Assembly (NCBI GenBank): GCA_037974335.1 | Contig: CM075760.1 | Location: 37,643,609-37,707,608, forward strand | Length of the DNA: 64,000 bases | From: Prionace glauca | Taxonomy: Eukaryota; Chordata; Chondrichthyes; Carcharhiniformes; Carcharhinidae | Direction: 5' to 3' | Part shown: positions 31,452 through 42,498 of the stretch, piece after piece | Position numbering within the stretch: the stretch's first letter is position 1 | How the letters are laid out: every line of letters starts with the position of its first letter | Notes under the pieces: generated by a model | Told to the model about the DNA's origin: nothing | Seen by the model: only the letters and a program-made list of their open reading frames with translations | Databases searched by the model: none | Program-made: the position numbers and the translations under genes

Positions 31452-31780
31452 GATAATAAAGGTGCACAAGAAGATCAATCCGGGTCTGATTTTCAGACTG
31501 GGACTTGCAGCCGGGGCCTGGACTCTGAAATGTGGGAAGGGAAAGGAGAGGCGAGAGTTTTCCATTCCCCCCTTCAATGTGAGACTGAGAGTTTACATTA
31601 TCACCGATTGGACTATTATGGGATGTCGGTCTCTGACGCTGCTCACGGTGTCACTGAGAGATCGGCTGTTTCACAAACCATTGTCCACTTGAACCGTCAA
31701 TGACCCCCCGGCCCTCTCTGCACCCTGTGTGCAGCAGCAGAGTACATTGTTTCACAACGGCTGTGCTCTGTTATCCTTCT
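31452..31780 (-). promoter_or_regulatory. Conserved 5' flank of VE-family leader
   Basis: Aligns with 38100-38422 and with 43812-44140. A conserved core around CCCATAAT...CCAATCGGTGA carries a CCAAT box. Function as V promoter is inferred. Confidence 0.4.
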
Positions 31781-33170
31781 AAATGAACAGAGCAGTTCAT
31801 CGTCTGAGAATTATAGAGTCTTAAAGAACAAACAGACGCCATTCGGCCCATTGCTCGCGTATTGTCTCTGCTGAATGGTATCCACTTATTCCTAACCAAC
31901 AGATTGCTTTCAATATTAATTATATATATATTTCTCATTCCGTTTACTGCCCAAATATTAAATATCTTAGTAAATTACTTCTACATTATGTGTCCATTAC
32001 AGATTGGCATGGATCATCGCAATTTCTAACATCGTCTGCTCAAAACACAAGTCTTCTAATCGCTCCCTCCACTTTCATAGAGTTAGCCTGAAATGCATTC
32101 ACCCCTTGCGAGACCAGCCGGATTAATTCTGTTTCTTCTTAACCTTTTCCAAACTTGAATTGATCGGGTAGAAGTCTGCCAACCACTTCTGAACAGAGAT
32201 TCTGCTCTGTCCGGTGTGGGGGTGAAAATGTCCCAGTTGATCAAGTGGCACTTCCCTCAACACTGTGCTTCCTTATCCCAACTCCACGTTTTCCAGTGTC
32301 TCACACACTGTCTGTCAGGTTAACACTGAAAGAGGAAAGAGTCTCCCGCTCAGCACTGCACATTCTCAACCCAACTCTACCTTTCCCAATCTCTCTCACA
32401 CACTGTCTCTGAGGTTAACACGAAACGAACGAAGAATCAATAAACTGATCCAAGTGTTGCGAACTGTGCTCGCGAGAATGATGTGTTCAGCGTTAGACTT
32501 GTAGCCTTGCTTTCTGAAATCTGTGTTGTGAGTAAATATTTGATTATTGATATGTTTAATGTCATTGGCAGCTTCTTCTCCTTCTGACCCGAGTCCTTTC
32601 TCTCCTTTGATTCAGTAAAATAATAATTACTTCTTATTTTCTGGCTCATTTCCTCTAGTTTTTGTTTTGCTATGGGTTAAACAGAGGCAGCATTTTCATG
32701 AACTGAGTTGTATGTCTGTTAGTTACAGAATTGCATTCATTCACCTGTCTGAACAATCCCGCCAGATGGGAAGATTTGGTTTCCCGCATTTATCATATTC
32801 AGTCCATAAATTCTTGCATTATTTGATTTATTTTATAGCGATAGGGTGGGTTGGACGGTGGTGGGTGGATGGGGTGGGAGTTCTCCTGAGAAGGAGATAC
32901 CCAATATTAAGCAATAGAATGAACAGGTTGAGAGAGAGTCTGTATCACATGACGCATGCTGTGTCTGTAACTCTGCAGACGGAAACACCCACTTTTGGGG
33001 CAGAAATTGCCCCTCCCACTGCGCTGCAGGTCCAACAAACCCCGGACGAGAGAATTACATGCCCAATAACAGAAGGCAGTCAATATGGGTCAGAGCGACA
33101 GCAGCAAAGACAGCTGACAATGCTGCTGTTATTTCTTCATATTTTCAATTCAGAACAGCGAAGAGTTAGT
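31781..33170. other. No gene recognised in this stretch
   Basis: Present in both TCR units (copy 2: about 44140-45530). No splice-supported frame or named repeat was seen. Confidence 0.5.
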
Positions 33171-33176
33171 AACCAG

Positions 33177-33191
33177 TGCGCCCCCTGACGG
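33177..33191 (-). promoter_or_regulatory. CTCF-like motif
   Basis: On the minus strand CCGTCAGGGGGCGCA, close to the CTCF core AGGGGGCGC. Conserved at 45536-45549. Confidence 0.55.
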
Positions 33192-33340
33192 AAGTTCTGA
33201 AACTTTCAATGTTGGGATAACGAGCAAAGTACAAATTTATCAATGGGGCAACTTCCAGTGCCCGAGTTTTAGGAGATATGTTTCAGAAAATTCAGCCGTT
33301 TAAATATCTCGTAAATACTAAACATTAGTTACTAGTAGGA

Positions 33341-33615
33341 CTTAGACGTCGCTGGCTGGCCAGCATTTATCGCCCATCCTTATTTGCCCTTCGAGAGCAG
33401 TTGAGAGTCAACCACATTGCTGTGGCTCTGGAATCACATGTAGACCAGACCAGGTAAGGGCGCCAGATTTCCTTCCCGAAAGGACATGAGTGAATCAGAT
33501 GAGTTTTCAGACAATGGTTTCATGGTCATCAGTAAATTCTGAATTCCGGCTCTCCCCAACACGAACTGAGTTTCTGGATTAATAGTTTCGCGATAATATC
33601 ACGGAGCCACCCCCT
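33341..33615 (-). mobile_element. tRNA-derived SINE (GCTGGCCAGCATTTATCGCC family)
   Basis: Plus text GCTGGCCAGCATTTATCGCC, GAGAGTCAACCACATTGCTG and GGACATGAGTGAATCAGATG belongs to a shark SINE whose decayed tRNA head lies at the right end (GGAGCCACCCC). Also at about 45704-45978. Confidence 0.7.
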
Positions 33616-33958
33616 CTTTATTTATGATATCACTTGATTTTTACTCTGTCTATTACACTCGGTACTTTTCAATCTCGATCTCTATTTCAACAACTTCCTC
33701 ATTTTCTGTCCACTCCTCCGACAATAACTGAACTTTCCTCTGTTCTATTTTCCAATCACTCAGTCTAGTTTACATGCTCCCTCTTTCCTCTTCACCATTT
33801 CTGTTTTCAACTCTCTTCATTTCTGACGGAATTTTAATAATTAGATTCTATATTTTATTTTCAGTTGCGTCATTTCCTTTTTTGACTATTTTAAAATAAT
33901 CCCATCACTCCCTGTGCCGACACTGCAGACACACAGAGTGGATCTCACAGTCGATGCA

Positions 33959-33997
33959 GGTTTTTGTATGGGACCCCCCCGTGTTTGTTACACTGTG
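33959..33997 (-). other. 23-RSS of VB1 (consensus)
   Basis: On the minus strand CACAGTG, 23 bases, ACAAAAACC. Both elements match the consensus exactly. Confidence 0.95.
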
Positions 33998-34330
33998 GCT
34001 CACGGCACAGAGATAGGTGGCGGTATCTGTAACTCTGGCGTCTCTCACAGTCAGGGCACTGAATTTGGAGCCTTTCCCGATTGAGGCAGTGATCCTCTCG
34101 CTTTGATCGGTTTCTCTTTTGGCCGTCACCAGATGCTGGGGTGGCTGATTCGGGGACTGTCTGTACCAATGCAAGCTGTTAAACGCAGTGGTGGTGGTGC
34201 AGTTGATGGATATGGTTTCCTCTTCGCTGACAACCACCCACCGAGGGAGCTGCATCACCTCATCTGCTCCAGTCACTCCCGTGAAGATCAGAGTGAAAAG
34301 CAGCAAAGAGAATCTGTAAATTCCGAGCAT
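33998..34330 (-). CDS. TCR V segment VB1 (alpha-like), intact, intronless leader
   Basis: Minus strand, single exon. It runs from ATG at 34330 (context GAAAAATG) through MLGIYRFSLLLFTLIFTGVT, ADEVMQLPRWVVVSEEE, SINCTTTT (first Cys), LHWYRQSPNQPPQ (core Trp) and TDTATYLCAVS (second Cys), directly to the heptamer. In VA and VE the leader is interrupted by an intron at the equivalent Gly codon. Here the leader and V region are continuous, and no donor or acceptor is needed. Everything required for a TCR V domain is open. CAVS is typical of TCR alpha. Confidence 0.9.
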
Positions 34331-34973
34331 TTTTCAGATCATATGAAATTCCTGCTCAAGTAATTGTCCAAGGAGTTCAATTTAGAATTAGGATATGTGT
34401 ATAATATTCACACGAAATAACAAGGAGCCAAAAACCAGCTCCAGTTGTAACAGTGGCGTCTCTCTGTCGAGCTGATGAAAGAAGCTGAGACTCGAGCTTT
34501 ATCCGCTCACGGATGTCGATTCTACTGGAATCAGAGATGGAGAATTGAAACCGGAATAAATAAACCCCATCGGTAACCCCATGTTTCCGGTTACAAATCT
34601 CGCCCCACGTCTCTAACTAGGAAACCATTCTCCCTATCAGAACATTGACTGAACCCAGCTCAGGGTGAATCCATTCACTGGCTGCCGGCTCACCAGCTAC
34701 TAACCCCACAGCACCACCGCGGGCACAGGGAAATGCAGTGAGAGCATCCCGAGGCAAAATATACAGGGTCAAGTTTGAAACGGATGTTTTCAAATATCCA
34801 ATTCCTGTTTTACAGAACAGGCAAAGGAAATGCTCAACATTTGGACTGTTTGGAGAATATTCATAACAAGTAATTGTGAACCAAACACATTTCATATTTA
34901 CTTTAATTTTAAAAACGTGATTTAAAATTAAATTTTAAATATTCAGACGGTCTGATTTATTTCTGTTTGAGCA

Positions 34974-35290
34974 GGTTTTTCAGATCTGAGTCATGGAGAT
35001 TCTGTCACTCTGTCGCTATCCTCAGGATGAAAGACTGAAGAAGAAACATTGAGTTTAACCTGTACCTATGATATTACAATGATCAACTACATTTTATCCT
35101 GATACCGGCAACACTCAGCGAAACAGCGTCTATTTGTATTGAGGAAAAATTAGATATTTGTTGAAGATATAACAAATCTTGTTGAAAGCCGTTTCCCTGG
35201 AGACCTTCAGACGTCGAGTAAATTCACCAGTTTGACTATCTCTGGTCTGCAGCTGACTGACGCTGCCGTGTATCACTGCGCTTTCAGTCT
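34974..35290 (+). pseudogene. TCR V segment VC1, broken
   Basis: Plus strand. Acceptor TTGAGCAG precedes SDLSHGDSVTL. The first Cys lies in TLSLTCTYDI, but the core Trp codon is TGA. Further stops occur before it (about residue 20, GGA TGA AAG) and after it (AAA AAT TAG). The C-terminal half SSKFTSLTISGLQLTDAAVY-HCAF is well kept. No leader exon was identified. Copy VC2 is less damaged. Confidence 0.82.
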
Positions 35291-35329
35291 CATCGTCATG
35301 GAAATCAGTCTGACTGATGTACAAAAACT
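35291..35329 (+). other. Degenerate 23-RSS of VC1
   Basis: CATCGTC (poor heptamer), 23 bases, ACAAAAACT (good nonamer). Confidence 0.65.
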
Positions 35330-36102
35330 GCCTTAAACTATCGGTTGAAACCGTGTCTGCTGCACAGAATCGTGGGCAGATGCAGCCACAATGTAACAGT
35401 CAGCCAGGCAAGAATCCTCATTAACCTGGGATCAGCCTTCACCCAAGTGTTTCCAGTATCCGGCCACTTCAGTCATCGTTCCTCTTTGAGTCTGTGAGAT
35501 CAGTCAGTGGTGAGTTGGCTGATATTTAAGGAAACACCTCGAGCTTTCACCACCTCGATAGGGGAACGGCTGCACTTTTCCAGATGGGATTGTGGAAGTG
35601 AAACCCTGCTCTGTAAATTGGCAGCTGCAAATTCCGGCTTGCTCATAGTAACAAAAACATTCCAGCAGGAAGGAAACATTCTGTAGTTCACTGGTCATTC
35701 GGGGAATTCTATTCTCAATGTTTGTTTTAAAGATCACAGTCGCTTCCTTGTGAAATCTCTTCATTGATTATACACTTCCTCTGAAGCTGCAAAACTCTTG
35801 TCGGATCAAATAAACCCAGGCCACAGGTCGCCGGAAAAAGACTTCAAAACCTGATGGGGATTGAGTTGCTGAATATTAGACAGACACCGGAACTGGCTCA
35901 AATGACAATTACTAAACCAAAGAGATCAAATACATTTAAGAAGGTCAGCGATAGTCCAACTGCGAGTTGAAATTAACCAATGCAATTCCTCAAATGTTCC
36001 TTATCTCTTGTTGAGGTTGTGTTTTGTTCTGATATTTCAGGAAGGCACCTGCGTCTCTCTGAGTGGAAAGTGAATTATTCTTTCTGTTTATCGGTGCAAG
36101 AG

Positions 36103-36115
36103 CACCCTCTGGTGG
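36103..36115 (-). promoter_or_regulatory. CTCF-like motif beside VD1
   Basis: On the minus strand CCACCAGAGGGTG fits the CTCF core with one change. It lies about 25 bases beyond the VD1 nonamer. Conserved at 48471-48483. Confidence 0.5.
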
Positions 36116-36138
36116 TACCTTTCCAGAACCCCAGTGTG

Positions 36139-36178
36139 AGGATTTGTCCGGGAACCGCTCTATCTCTGCCGCAGTGTG
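36139..36178 (-). other. RSS of VD1 (24-base spacer)
   Basis: On the minus strand CACACTG, 24 bases, ACAAATCCT. Confidence 0.65.
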
Positions 36179-36440
36179 GACTCAATGGCACAGAAATACA
36201 CAGCGCTGTCGAAGCGAAGAGCCCTGGCTTATTTAAGAAAGCAGTTTTGTTTCCTTTGTGCAAACAGCAGGAAGCCTGGCTCTTGAGACGAATCTCCCGC
36301 GCTTTATCCTCATTGAATATTTCGGACCTTTTCCGGTTTACTGGACGTATCAGAACAGAGATGGTTCACGGTTGGTTATTGACTGACGACACTCCGGTAT
36401 TGTGCTCTGTCCTTCCTGAATTGTTAATTCAGAAGGAACC
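36179..36440 (-). pseudogene. TCR V segment VD1, broken
   Basis: Minus strand. The second-Cys region reads as DSAVYFCAIES immediately before the heptamer (in one frame), and the core Trp region corresponds to YVQ-TGKGPKYSM with stops at the Trp and the following Tyr codon. An acceptor-like TTGTTCCAG marks the probable exon start at 36440. The two halves are in different frames. Confidence 0.75.
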
Positions 36441-36548
36441 TGGAACAAGGAATCATCGTTCATGGTTCCTATAACACAAACACAGAGTATTCCAAAAGTC
36501 AGAAATTAAACACAATTCCTGGATAAGACATTGACTGAACAGAGACTC

Positions 36549-36680
36549 GATGTGGAGATACCGGCGTTGGACTGGGGTAAACACAGTAAGAAGTCTCACA
36601 ACACCAGGTTAAAGTCCCACAAGTTTATTTGGTAGAAAACGCCAAAAGCTTTCGGTGTTTTCCCCTTCATCAGGTGTCTC
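36549..36680 (+). mobile_element. Foldback-family element, left half
   Basis: GATGTGGAGATACCGGCGTT, then AACACAGTAAGAAGTCTCAC and AACACCAGGTTAAAGTCCCA. Truncated after CCCTTCATCAGGTG. Also in copy 2 at 48921-49055. Confidence 0.75.
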
Positions 36681-37640
36681 ACCAGACAACAAGACCATTA
36701 TTACCAGTAAGGAACAAAGGGACATATCGTAATTCCTTTAGAGTTCGACAGAAAAATACAGGTTATTCTCGATGTGTTGATTCTTCTAATCTGATATAAA
36801 GTGTAACCCAGATCAGAATGTGGCTTCACTGACTCAGAAACTGAGGTTGTTTTTCAGGGATACGTCTAACTGTTCTGTGAATGTTGATCGAAGTGACACA
36901 CCAATAAATGGGATTCGGACAGAATTATCGAGTCTGATTGCTTCTCTTTCTCTTTCTGACATTTTCAGGGTTTCTGCCTCCCTTTTCTTGTTTCTGTCGC
37001 TGTCAGTTGTACGTTCTGACTCTCTTTTCGAAGTACCATGAAAATGCGGAGTTTAGAAAATCTAACTTGTCTCGGAATCTTATGAAAAAAAAATCCTCAC
37101 AAGAACTACTCTGTTAATATTAGCAAACATATTTCTGTATTTTATAGATAAGTTTGAAATTACAACAGTTAGACAAAATGCTTAATTTAGTGGGAATCAG
37201 GGCAAAATCAATTCCCTCTGCATGCGGCACAATAACAGTTGCAATCTGCAAAGTTTCGTGTTGATTTGAATTCGTTTTATTCATTCTTTATGGCGTGCAC
37301 ATTGGATAAACAGAATGAGCTATCAAGATACAAGGAAAGCATTTCTCCCTTCTTTATAGTTATCTAAAATGAAGTGTGTGTTACTCGGCATAATAATAAT
37401 TACCTGATGACATAATTATACATCGATGTGAGAAACCTGTCACTTTTTCAGTCGCGCTGGCAAAATGCTTTTTCCAAACCATTTATTTTGCACGGACAAC
37501 ACAAACTGACGCCAACTTCAATAAAAAAATTGGAAAATATTAATCTGTCAGTTTGTTTGCCCATTGTAAGTTTGTATCGTCCAGGTATCCTTCACAACTT
37601 AAGCTCCAAAGACCTTAGTGCATCAAAGTGCAGCAACGTT
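36681..37640. other. No gene recognised
   Basis: AT-rich sequence shared by both TCR units. No supported coding frame. Confidence 0.5.
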
Positions 37641-38000
37641 TATCTACTATACGTATGGATGGAATTAAAATCTGATAACTACATCAGTTGTGTACATTAA
37701 TCCCTAAATGCAATCTCCAGGCAATAACTCCCATGGGCAATGGCGAACAATGTTCGCATAGAGTGGATGATAACAAAAGGGCAAATAGCCACCCGACCTC
37801 CTGCTGCAAACTTTCATCCCTGACAACGATATTCAATATTCACACTTCAGCAACCGGGTCCCAGGTCCAGCTATCGAGTGACTGAACCGCTCTGTGACTC
37901 ACAAAGGCCGGCGCCTGCAGTAAGTGAACGCCGCCAGCAGATGGTGATATTGCATTATTTTCGTCACGAGACAGTGACATTCCCGTTTCAACTCACAACC
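37640..38000 (+). repeat. Segment homologous to tRNA-block flank
   Basis: Aligns loosely with 3060-3365 and the reverse of 14640-14930: shared order of CAATCTCCAGACAT-like text, AAAAGGGC, GATATTCAATATTCA, GCGCCTGCAGT and the CCAGCAGATGGTG motif. Older than the other duplications. Confidence 0.65.
37934..37946 (+). promoter_or_regulatory. CTCF-like motif
   Basis: CCAGCAGATGGTG, flanked by GCCG. Same site as 50323-50335 and 3319-3331. Confidence 0.45.
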
Positions 38001-38224
38001 CATCAACCGAGAGAGTACGTGAACAATGGGCCGAATGGTCTCTGTTAATGTTACAACAATTTACGGTTCCAAGATTATGAACGGCTCTTTTCAATTAGAA
38101 AGACGCCACAGCACAATTCTTGCAACACAATTTACTTTGTTGCTGCAGAGAGGAAGGAGATGCTCGGAAGCAGTGACGGTTCAAATGGTTTCTGGGTTGA
38201 GAAACAGCCAATTGCTGAGTGGCA

Positions 38225-38290
38225 CCGTGAGAAACGTCAGATACCGATATCCCATAATTATCCAATCGGTGACAGTGTGGCCCTTCGGTC
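38225..38290 (+). promoter_or_regulatory. Putative VE promoter core
   Basis: Best conserved block among the three VE-family flanks: CACCGTGAGAAACGTCAGA, then CCCATAATTATCCAATCGGT with a CCAAT box, about 150-200 bases before the ATG. Function inferred. Confidence 0.4.
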
Positions 38291-38422
38291 TCACATTGAA
38301 TGGGGGAATGTGAAGCTCTCGCCGCTCCTCTCCCTCCCCAACATTCAGAGTCTGGGCCTCGGCTGCAAGTCCCAGTTTAGAGAGTAGATCCTGATTGATG
38401 CTCTTGTGTATCTTCATCAATC

Positions 38423-38851
38423 ATGAAGAGAAATTCCCGCAAAGACTTATTTCCAGTTGGAGCTCTGATGCTGCTGGTATTGTGTGAGTTTATTGATTTC
38501 CTCAGACTGATTATTTTTAACAATCTCTTCGTAACGTATAGTTTATGAGTGATTTTCTTCTGTTCACAGCTGTTCAGTGTGAGGATCAGAGCTCCCATCC
38601 TGAGCAGGTCGTGTCTCTGGAAGGGGAGCGGGTTGAACTCAAGTGTCGGCTCTCTGTTGCTACAGGCGATTCAGTAGCCTGGTACAGACAAACACTGAGA
38701 GGACCTCCGGCATTTATCGCCTCCATTTACCAGGGGAATTCGACCAAAGGAAGTTACACACTGTCCTTTGACCGAGTCAAGAATTCCAACACCATTTCTA
38801 TAGATGAGACGACGGTCCTGTTCTCCGGAATGTATCTCTGTGCGAAGCAGA
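38423..38851 (+). CDS. TCR V segment VE, intact
   Basis: Plus strand, two exons. The leader exon 38423-38483 encodes MKRNSRKDLFPVGALMLLVL and ends at GTGAGT. A short 86-base intron ends TTCACAG at 38569. The V exon 38570-38851 encodes VQCEDQSSHPEQVVSLEGE, VELKCRLS (first Cys), SVAWYRQTLRGPPAF (core Trp), a long framework 3 and FSGMYLCAKQ (second Cys). The splice phase joins T with CT to give Ser. A 23-spacer signal follows. The segment lies between the two duplicated units and is not itself duplicated, but leader relics of the family are at 31373 and 43733. Confidence 0.9.
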
Positions 38852-38890
38852 CACAGTGAGACAAAGAGCGGATCCCTCTGTACAATATCC
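38852..38890 (+). other. 23-RSS of VE
   Basis: CACAGTG, 23 bases, ACAATATCC. Perfect heptamer, nonamer with two changes. Confidence 0.88.
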
Positions 38891-39312
38891 TGTTCACTGC
38901 TGTGTCTCCGTTGCACTTTTAAGTTTTCTGCAAATCAGAAATGCCGTTGATGTTCTTGAATGTTACTTTCCCACATTTAATGTTCTATCTAGATAGCGTT
39001 CTAACATCCTAAAGTTGTCATTAAAGATGCAGATTATCGAAGCATATTAAGTTTTTTTTTAAAACTGTTTCGTTGTTCCAAAAGCAAATTAAAGAGGCAG
39101 GCAGAAAAATCTGTCTGTCAATTATCTAAATAAATATTCTAGAAAAAGATAGGTAAATAGACAGATTGATAAGAGGTAGAGATGTTCAGAGTCAGATGCA
39201 GACAGACAGGTGGATAGACTGATCGTTAACTTCCTTTTGCCAGTATGCGTAAGAACATTATTTAATTATCCCTGGATGTATCTTTATATTAATTTTGTTC
39301 TTGTTTTCACAG

Positions 39313-39592
39313 CTGTTTCTTGTCACTCGAAGACACTTCAGATATCGATGTATCGGGTAAATCAAGGACAGACCATCTCTCTCCATCACAATATTACTGT
39401 TACTGGGAATGAGTTTGTATTTTGGTACCGACAATTCACTGATCAATCTCCAGAGTATCTCGTTTCCACATTCAGAGATGAAACAACTGAGGGAAGATTT
39501 AAAGTATCTGTGGACAGTGAGAAAGGATCCACCGGTCTCACTGTTAACACGGTCGACCTGTGTGATGCTGCGGTGGATACAGTGCAGTGAGA
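39313..39592 (+). pseudogene. TCR V segment VF, broken
   Basis: Plus strand. Acceptor TTGTTTTCACAG, then SCHSKTLQISMYRVNQGQ, SLHHNITVTGNE where the first Cys is expected but His is found, FVFWYRQFTDQSPEYL with the core Trp, and VNTVDLCDAAVDTVQ. A one-base loss near the end turns the expected VYYCAVR into VDTVQ. No leader exon was found upstream. Confidence 0.82.
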
Positions 39593-39631
39593 CACAGTGA
39601 AACAGAGAGATGCAAAGCCTGAAAAATAACT
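39593..39631 (+). other. 23-RSS of VF
   Basis: CACAGTG, 23 bases, AAAATAACT. Confidence 0.75.
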
Positions 39632-40215
39632 CACTCGACATGGGGACTGTGGAGCCAAAAATCCCATGGCCGTTGGCAGAGAGCATGTTTCAAGCCATAT
39701 CGATAGAAAATGTTCTTCTTGTGAGTTATATGATGGAATTAAAACAATATATTTTATTGTTTCTAACAATAGAACTTGCAGAAAAACCCACATTAGAAAT
39801 ATACAAATTACTCCTTGACTCATCAGAAAACAGACAAATGATCTTGTATCAATATCAAGCAGCAAATGGAGAAAACTAAAAACAATAACAAAGGTATCAG
39901 ATATAGAAGTACTAACATCGAAGTAATAAAATCCATAATAAACTGCCGCAATATAAACCCAGCGATATCATACAACAACATTCGAGAACAACATAGAGGA
40001 TCATTGCTTCACCGATGACGTTCCCTTTCGCTAAACCTTGTAGAACCGTCAGTTCCCCCTGTAACAGGTGACAGCTGGAGTTACAGGAAATATCTGTGCG
40101 TCTTGTCACCACAAACCGCAGTGAATTTAGAGCAAGAGCTTATAAGTGAATTACGGAAGACCCAGCACAGAAGGTCTTCTGGACAAGAAGCTTTGGGTGC
40201 GGCCTTCTGGCTACT
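39632..40215. other. No gene recognised
   Basis: Single-copy spacer between VF and the second TCR unit. Confidence 0.5.
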
Positions 40216-41105
40216 GAGATGTGTTCTTCACCTCGTCACCAAATGTTGAACATCACGGTCTCAATTCTTCTAATATACCTAATGACAGGTGGTGAGAACA
40301 GGAGAGTTTCCTGCTCACACATACTGCAGGAGGTAATGAAAACCACTGCAGTAATTTGTCTGGCAGAATCATGGAGCAATCTAATGGAAATCTGTGGTCA
40401 CTTAGCACCACGTCAGGGCATGATGCAGAGGATGAGGTGGGGACAGGAGGCTCAGAGAGTGATCTCTATACAGCATTGTATTCTAATGCCATTGGGTAAT
40501 TTGAGTAAGTCGTTCAGGACAATATGGATCGTCCAAATGGCTCCTCAATGTAGCAGAAAGAGAAAGAGCGAGGCTGGGAGGAAAGGGAGAAAGAGAGGGG
40601 GAAAGGTGTCCATTATTTGGTTCAAATTTGTGACAAGTTAAATGAAACCGGCACATATTTAAATTCCCTAATCCCTTTACTCCAGGGTCAGAGTAACGAG
40701 AATTTCTCATTGAGAATTAAACATTCCCACTGCCTCCTGCGGCGATGAAGTTTGTAACCACAACAACTATAATGAAAATGAAATTCCTTAGGTTCGCAAG
40801 TCCCATTTGACCTCTAGAGTCTGTGAAAGGCGCTACATCATTAAAAGTACGATCTCTTTTTTCGAGGGATACCTGTTTGTACAGGTTGCGTTCATTGTCT
40901 TTCTGTTTCCAAGGGGAACCGATAATGTTTATCTTTAATTTCATTTTCGTTATTTCAGTTTGTTTTTTTTTCCAGAATAGGTTAATGAATGGTCACCACG
41001 CACTGGGACTTCCCGGATTCTTTCTTCAGTCCCTTCAGAAATTCTTTCCCCTCCAGGAGAAACCGGCAGTCTATCCGGAACAACACTCCGGGAACTTACC
41101 GAGGA

Positions 41106-41275
41106 GACAGCGCAGTGTTTAGAAATGCTGCACCGTCAGAGCTCTCAGCCTCTCGATGACCTGTTAAATCTGGGGTACCGTCTTCCCTCTCAGGTGGAGG
41201 TGCCACATGGTCACTGTTTCCAAAAACAGCAAGAGAAACATCCTGTTCGGAATGTGTTCACCAATCACAATGACT
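41106..41275 (+). mobile_element. tRNA-derived SINE fragment (copy 2)
   Basis: Counterpart of 27822-27995, nearly identical. Confidence 0.6.
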
Positions 41276-41562
41276 GACACAGCCAGAGCACTACAATATT
41301 ACTGAATGAAATAATATCATTGTGAGTCCAAAAATAGCTGCTGTGTTTATTACATAAAACACTTCGGGACATTAAAATTTACAAAAATATTCTCAAGCTC
41401 ATTCTTTTAAGTGTCCCGATGTTTTAATTTTGCAATATATTTGTTATTCATAAAAATATTCTCAGTAAAGATTGAGAAATCACCACGATTTCAGGTTCCA
41501 TTTCAGACTCACTCTGATCCAATATTTGCCTCACGCTCCGTTATGTTGCGTGAGGCTCTGAG

Positions 41563-41601
41563 AGTTTTTGTACAGGTTCAGCCCAGCTCTGTGTCTCTGT
41601 G
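41563..41601 (-). other. 23-RSS of VA2
   Basis: On the minus strand CACAGAG, 23 bases, ACAAAAACT; same elements as VA1. Confidence 0.9.
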
Positions 41602-42498
41602 GGTCTCAGTGCGCAATAATACACCCCGGAGTCCGTCAGCTCTGTTTCAGACACTTGAAGCGGGACGGTGCGGGTTGTTTCATTGAGCTTCGCTGAATAA
41701 CGGTCCCCTGTGGATGCCTCTGTGTTGTATCTGTCTCTCTTCAGCAGAAACTCCATGGACCCGTTGGAATGTTGTCGGTACCAGAATAAATAAGGATTGC
41801 CAGTACTTGTAACGGTGTAATTACAGAGTAACTGAACAACATCTCCTTCAGTGACGGTGACTGCAGCCGGTGTCTGTGAAACAGAATCTCCTCCACAATG
41901 TCCTGTAAGAACGCAAAGAAATATTAAACTAAACAATGCGATTTCACTCTGCCCCCAACCCCACCCCTCACCCCCAGAATCTGCCGTATTCTTGAACAAT
42001 AATCTCAGAAAGAAATCACACAGCACAACAAAATATATATTTCACAGTTCAGCCGCTGGAAAGAGGAGGTGTTTGCAGCGTTTAAATAAAACTTCCAACA
42101 TAAACATTCTATTCTTTCTAAAGAGATCAGTTCCTCGCCTTCAGTCCCTATAACTGGAAACAGCTCTCGGTCTGTCTGTTTGAAATGTGGTGTTTGCCAA
42201 ACTCATCCACTGGTATCAGAGGAGCTTCAATCTGAGCCCAACTCATTCTCATTCCAAGGGGGAATTGTGCCTAATCCCAACAATGCTCAGCGTTGAGACC
42301 AGCGAGATCCTGATAATTTTTCGATGTTGTGATCAATCCATTCCCTGATCACCCAGCCACTCCCACTTGCATTGAGCGAACCGCCTGACAGAATATATTA
42401 TGTGGTAGTGATGTATAACACGGAATTGAGCAACTTGTGAACCTACCGGTTAAAAGAACAGTCGCTATGATGAATACATACAAAGTAACAGGAGACAT
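41602..42498 (-). CDS. TCR V segment VA2 (alpha/delta-like), intact
   Basis: Duplicate of VA1. Leader exon 42447-42498 (same peptide as VA1), GTAGGT donor, acceptor TTCTTACAG, V exon 41602-41902. First Cys in LLCNYTVTSTGNPYLFWYRQ, second in DSGVYYCALRP. Differences from VA1 cluster in the CDR1 and CDR2 areas and framework 3 (RDRYNTEASTGDRYSAKLNE against RNRYSDKTETSPGDRFTAEL), including a two-codon length change. Confidence 0.92.

Larger units (their letters stand above)
26830..38001. repeat. TCR V unit, copy 1 of tandem duplication
   Basis: Aligns in direct orientation with 40216-50388. Contains VA1, an orphan leader, VB1, VC1 and VD1. It carries extra insertions absent from copy 2 (CR1 tail about 27366-27483, SINE 29495-29832, and about 570 bases near 30262-30828). 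The right edge is sharp, at the shared word TTTCAACTCACA. Confidence 0.92.

Noticed and set aside
31204-31692. 162-codon plus-strand frame, copied at 43564-44052
   Set aside because: Antisense to the orphan VE-family leader and flank, fused with a CR1 tail. Conservation comes from segmental duplication.
34103-34363. Plus-strand open frame across VB1, mirrored at 46461-46778
   Set aside because: Antisense shadow of the VB coding exon.
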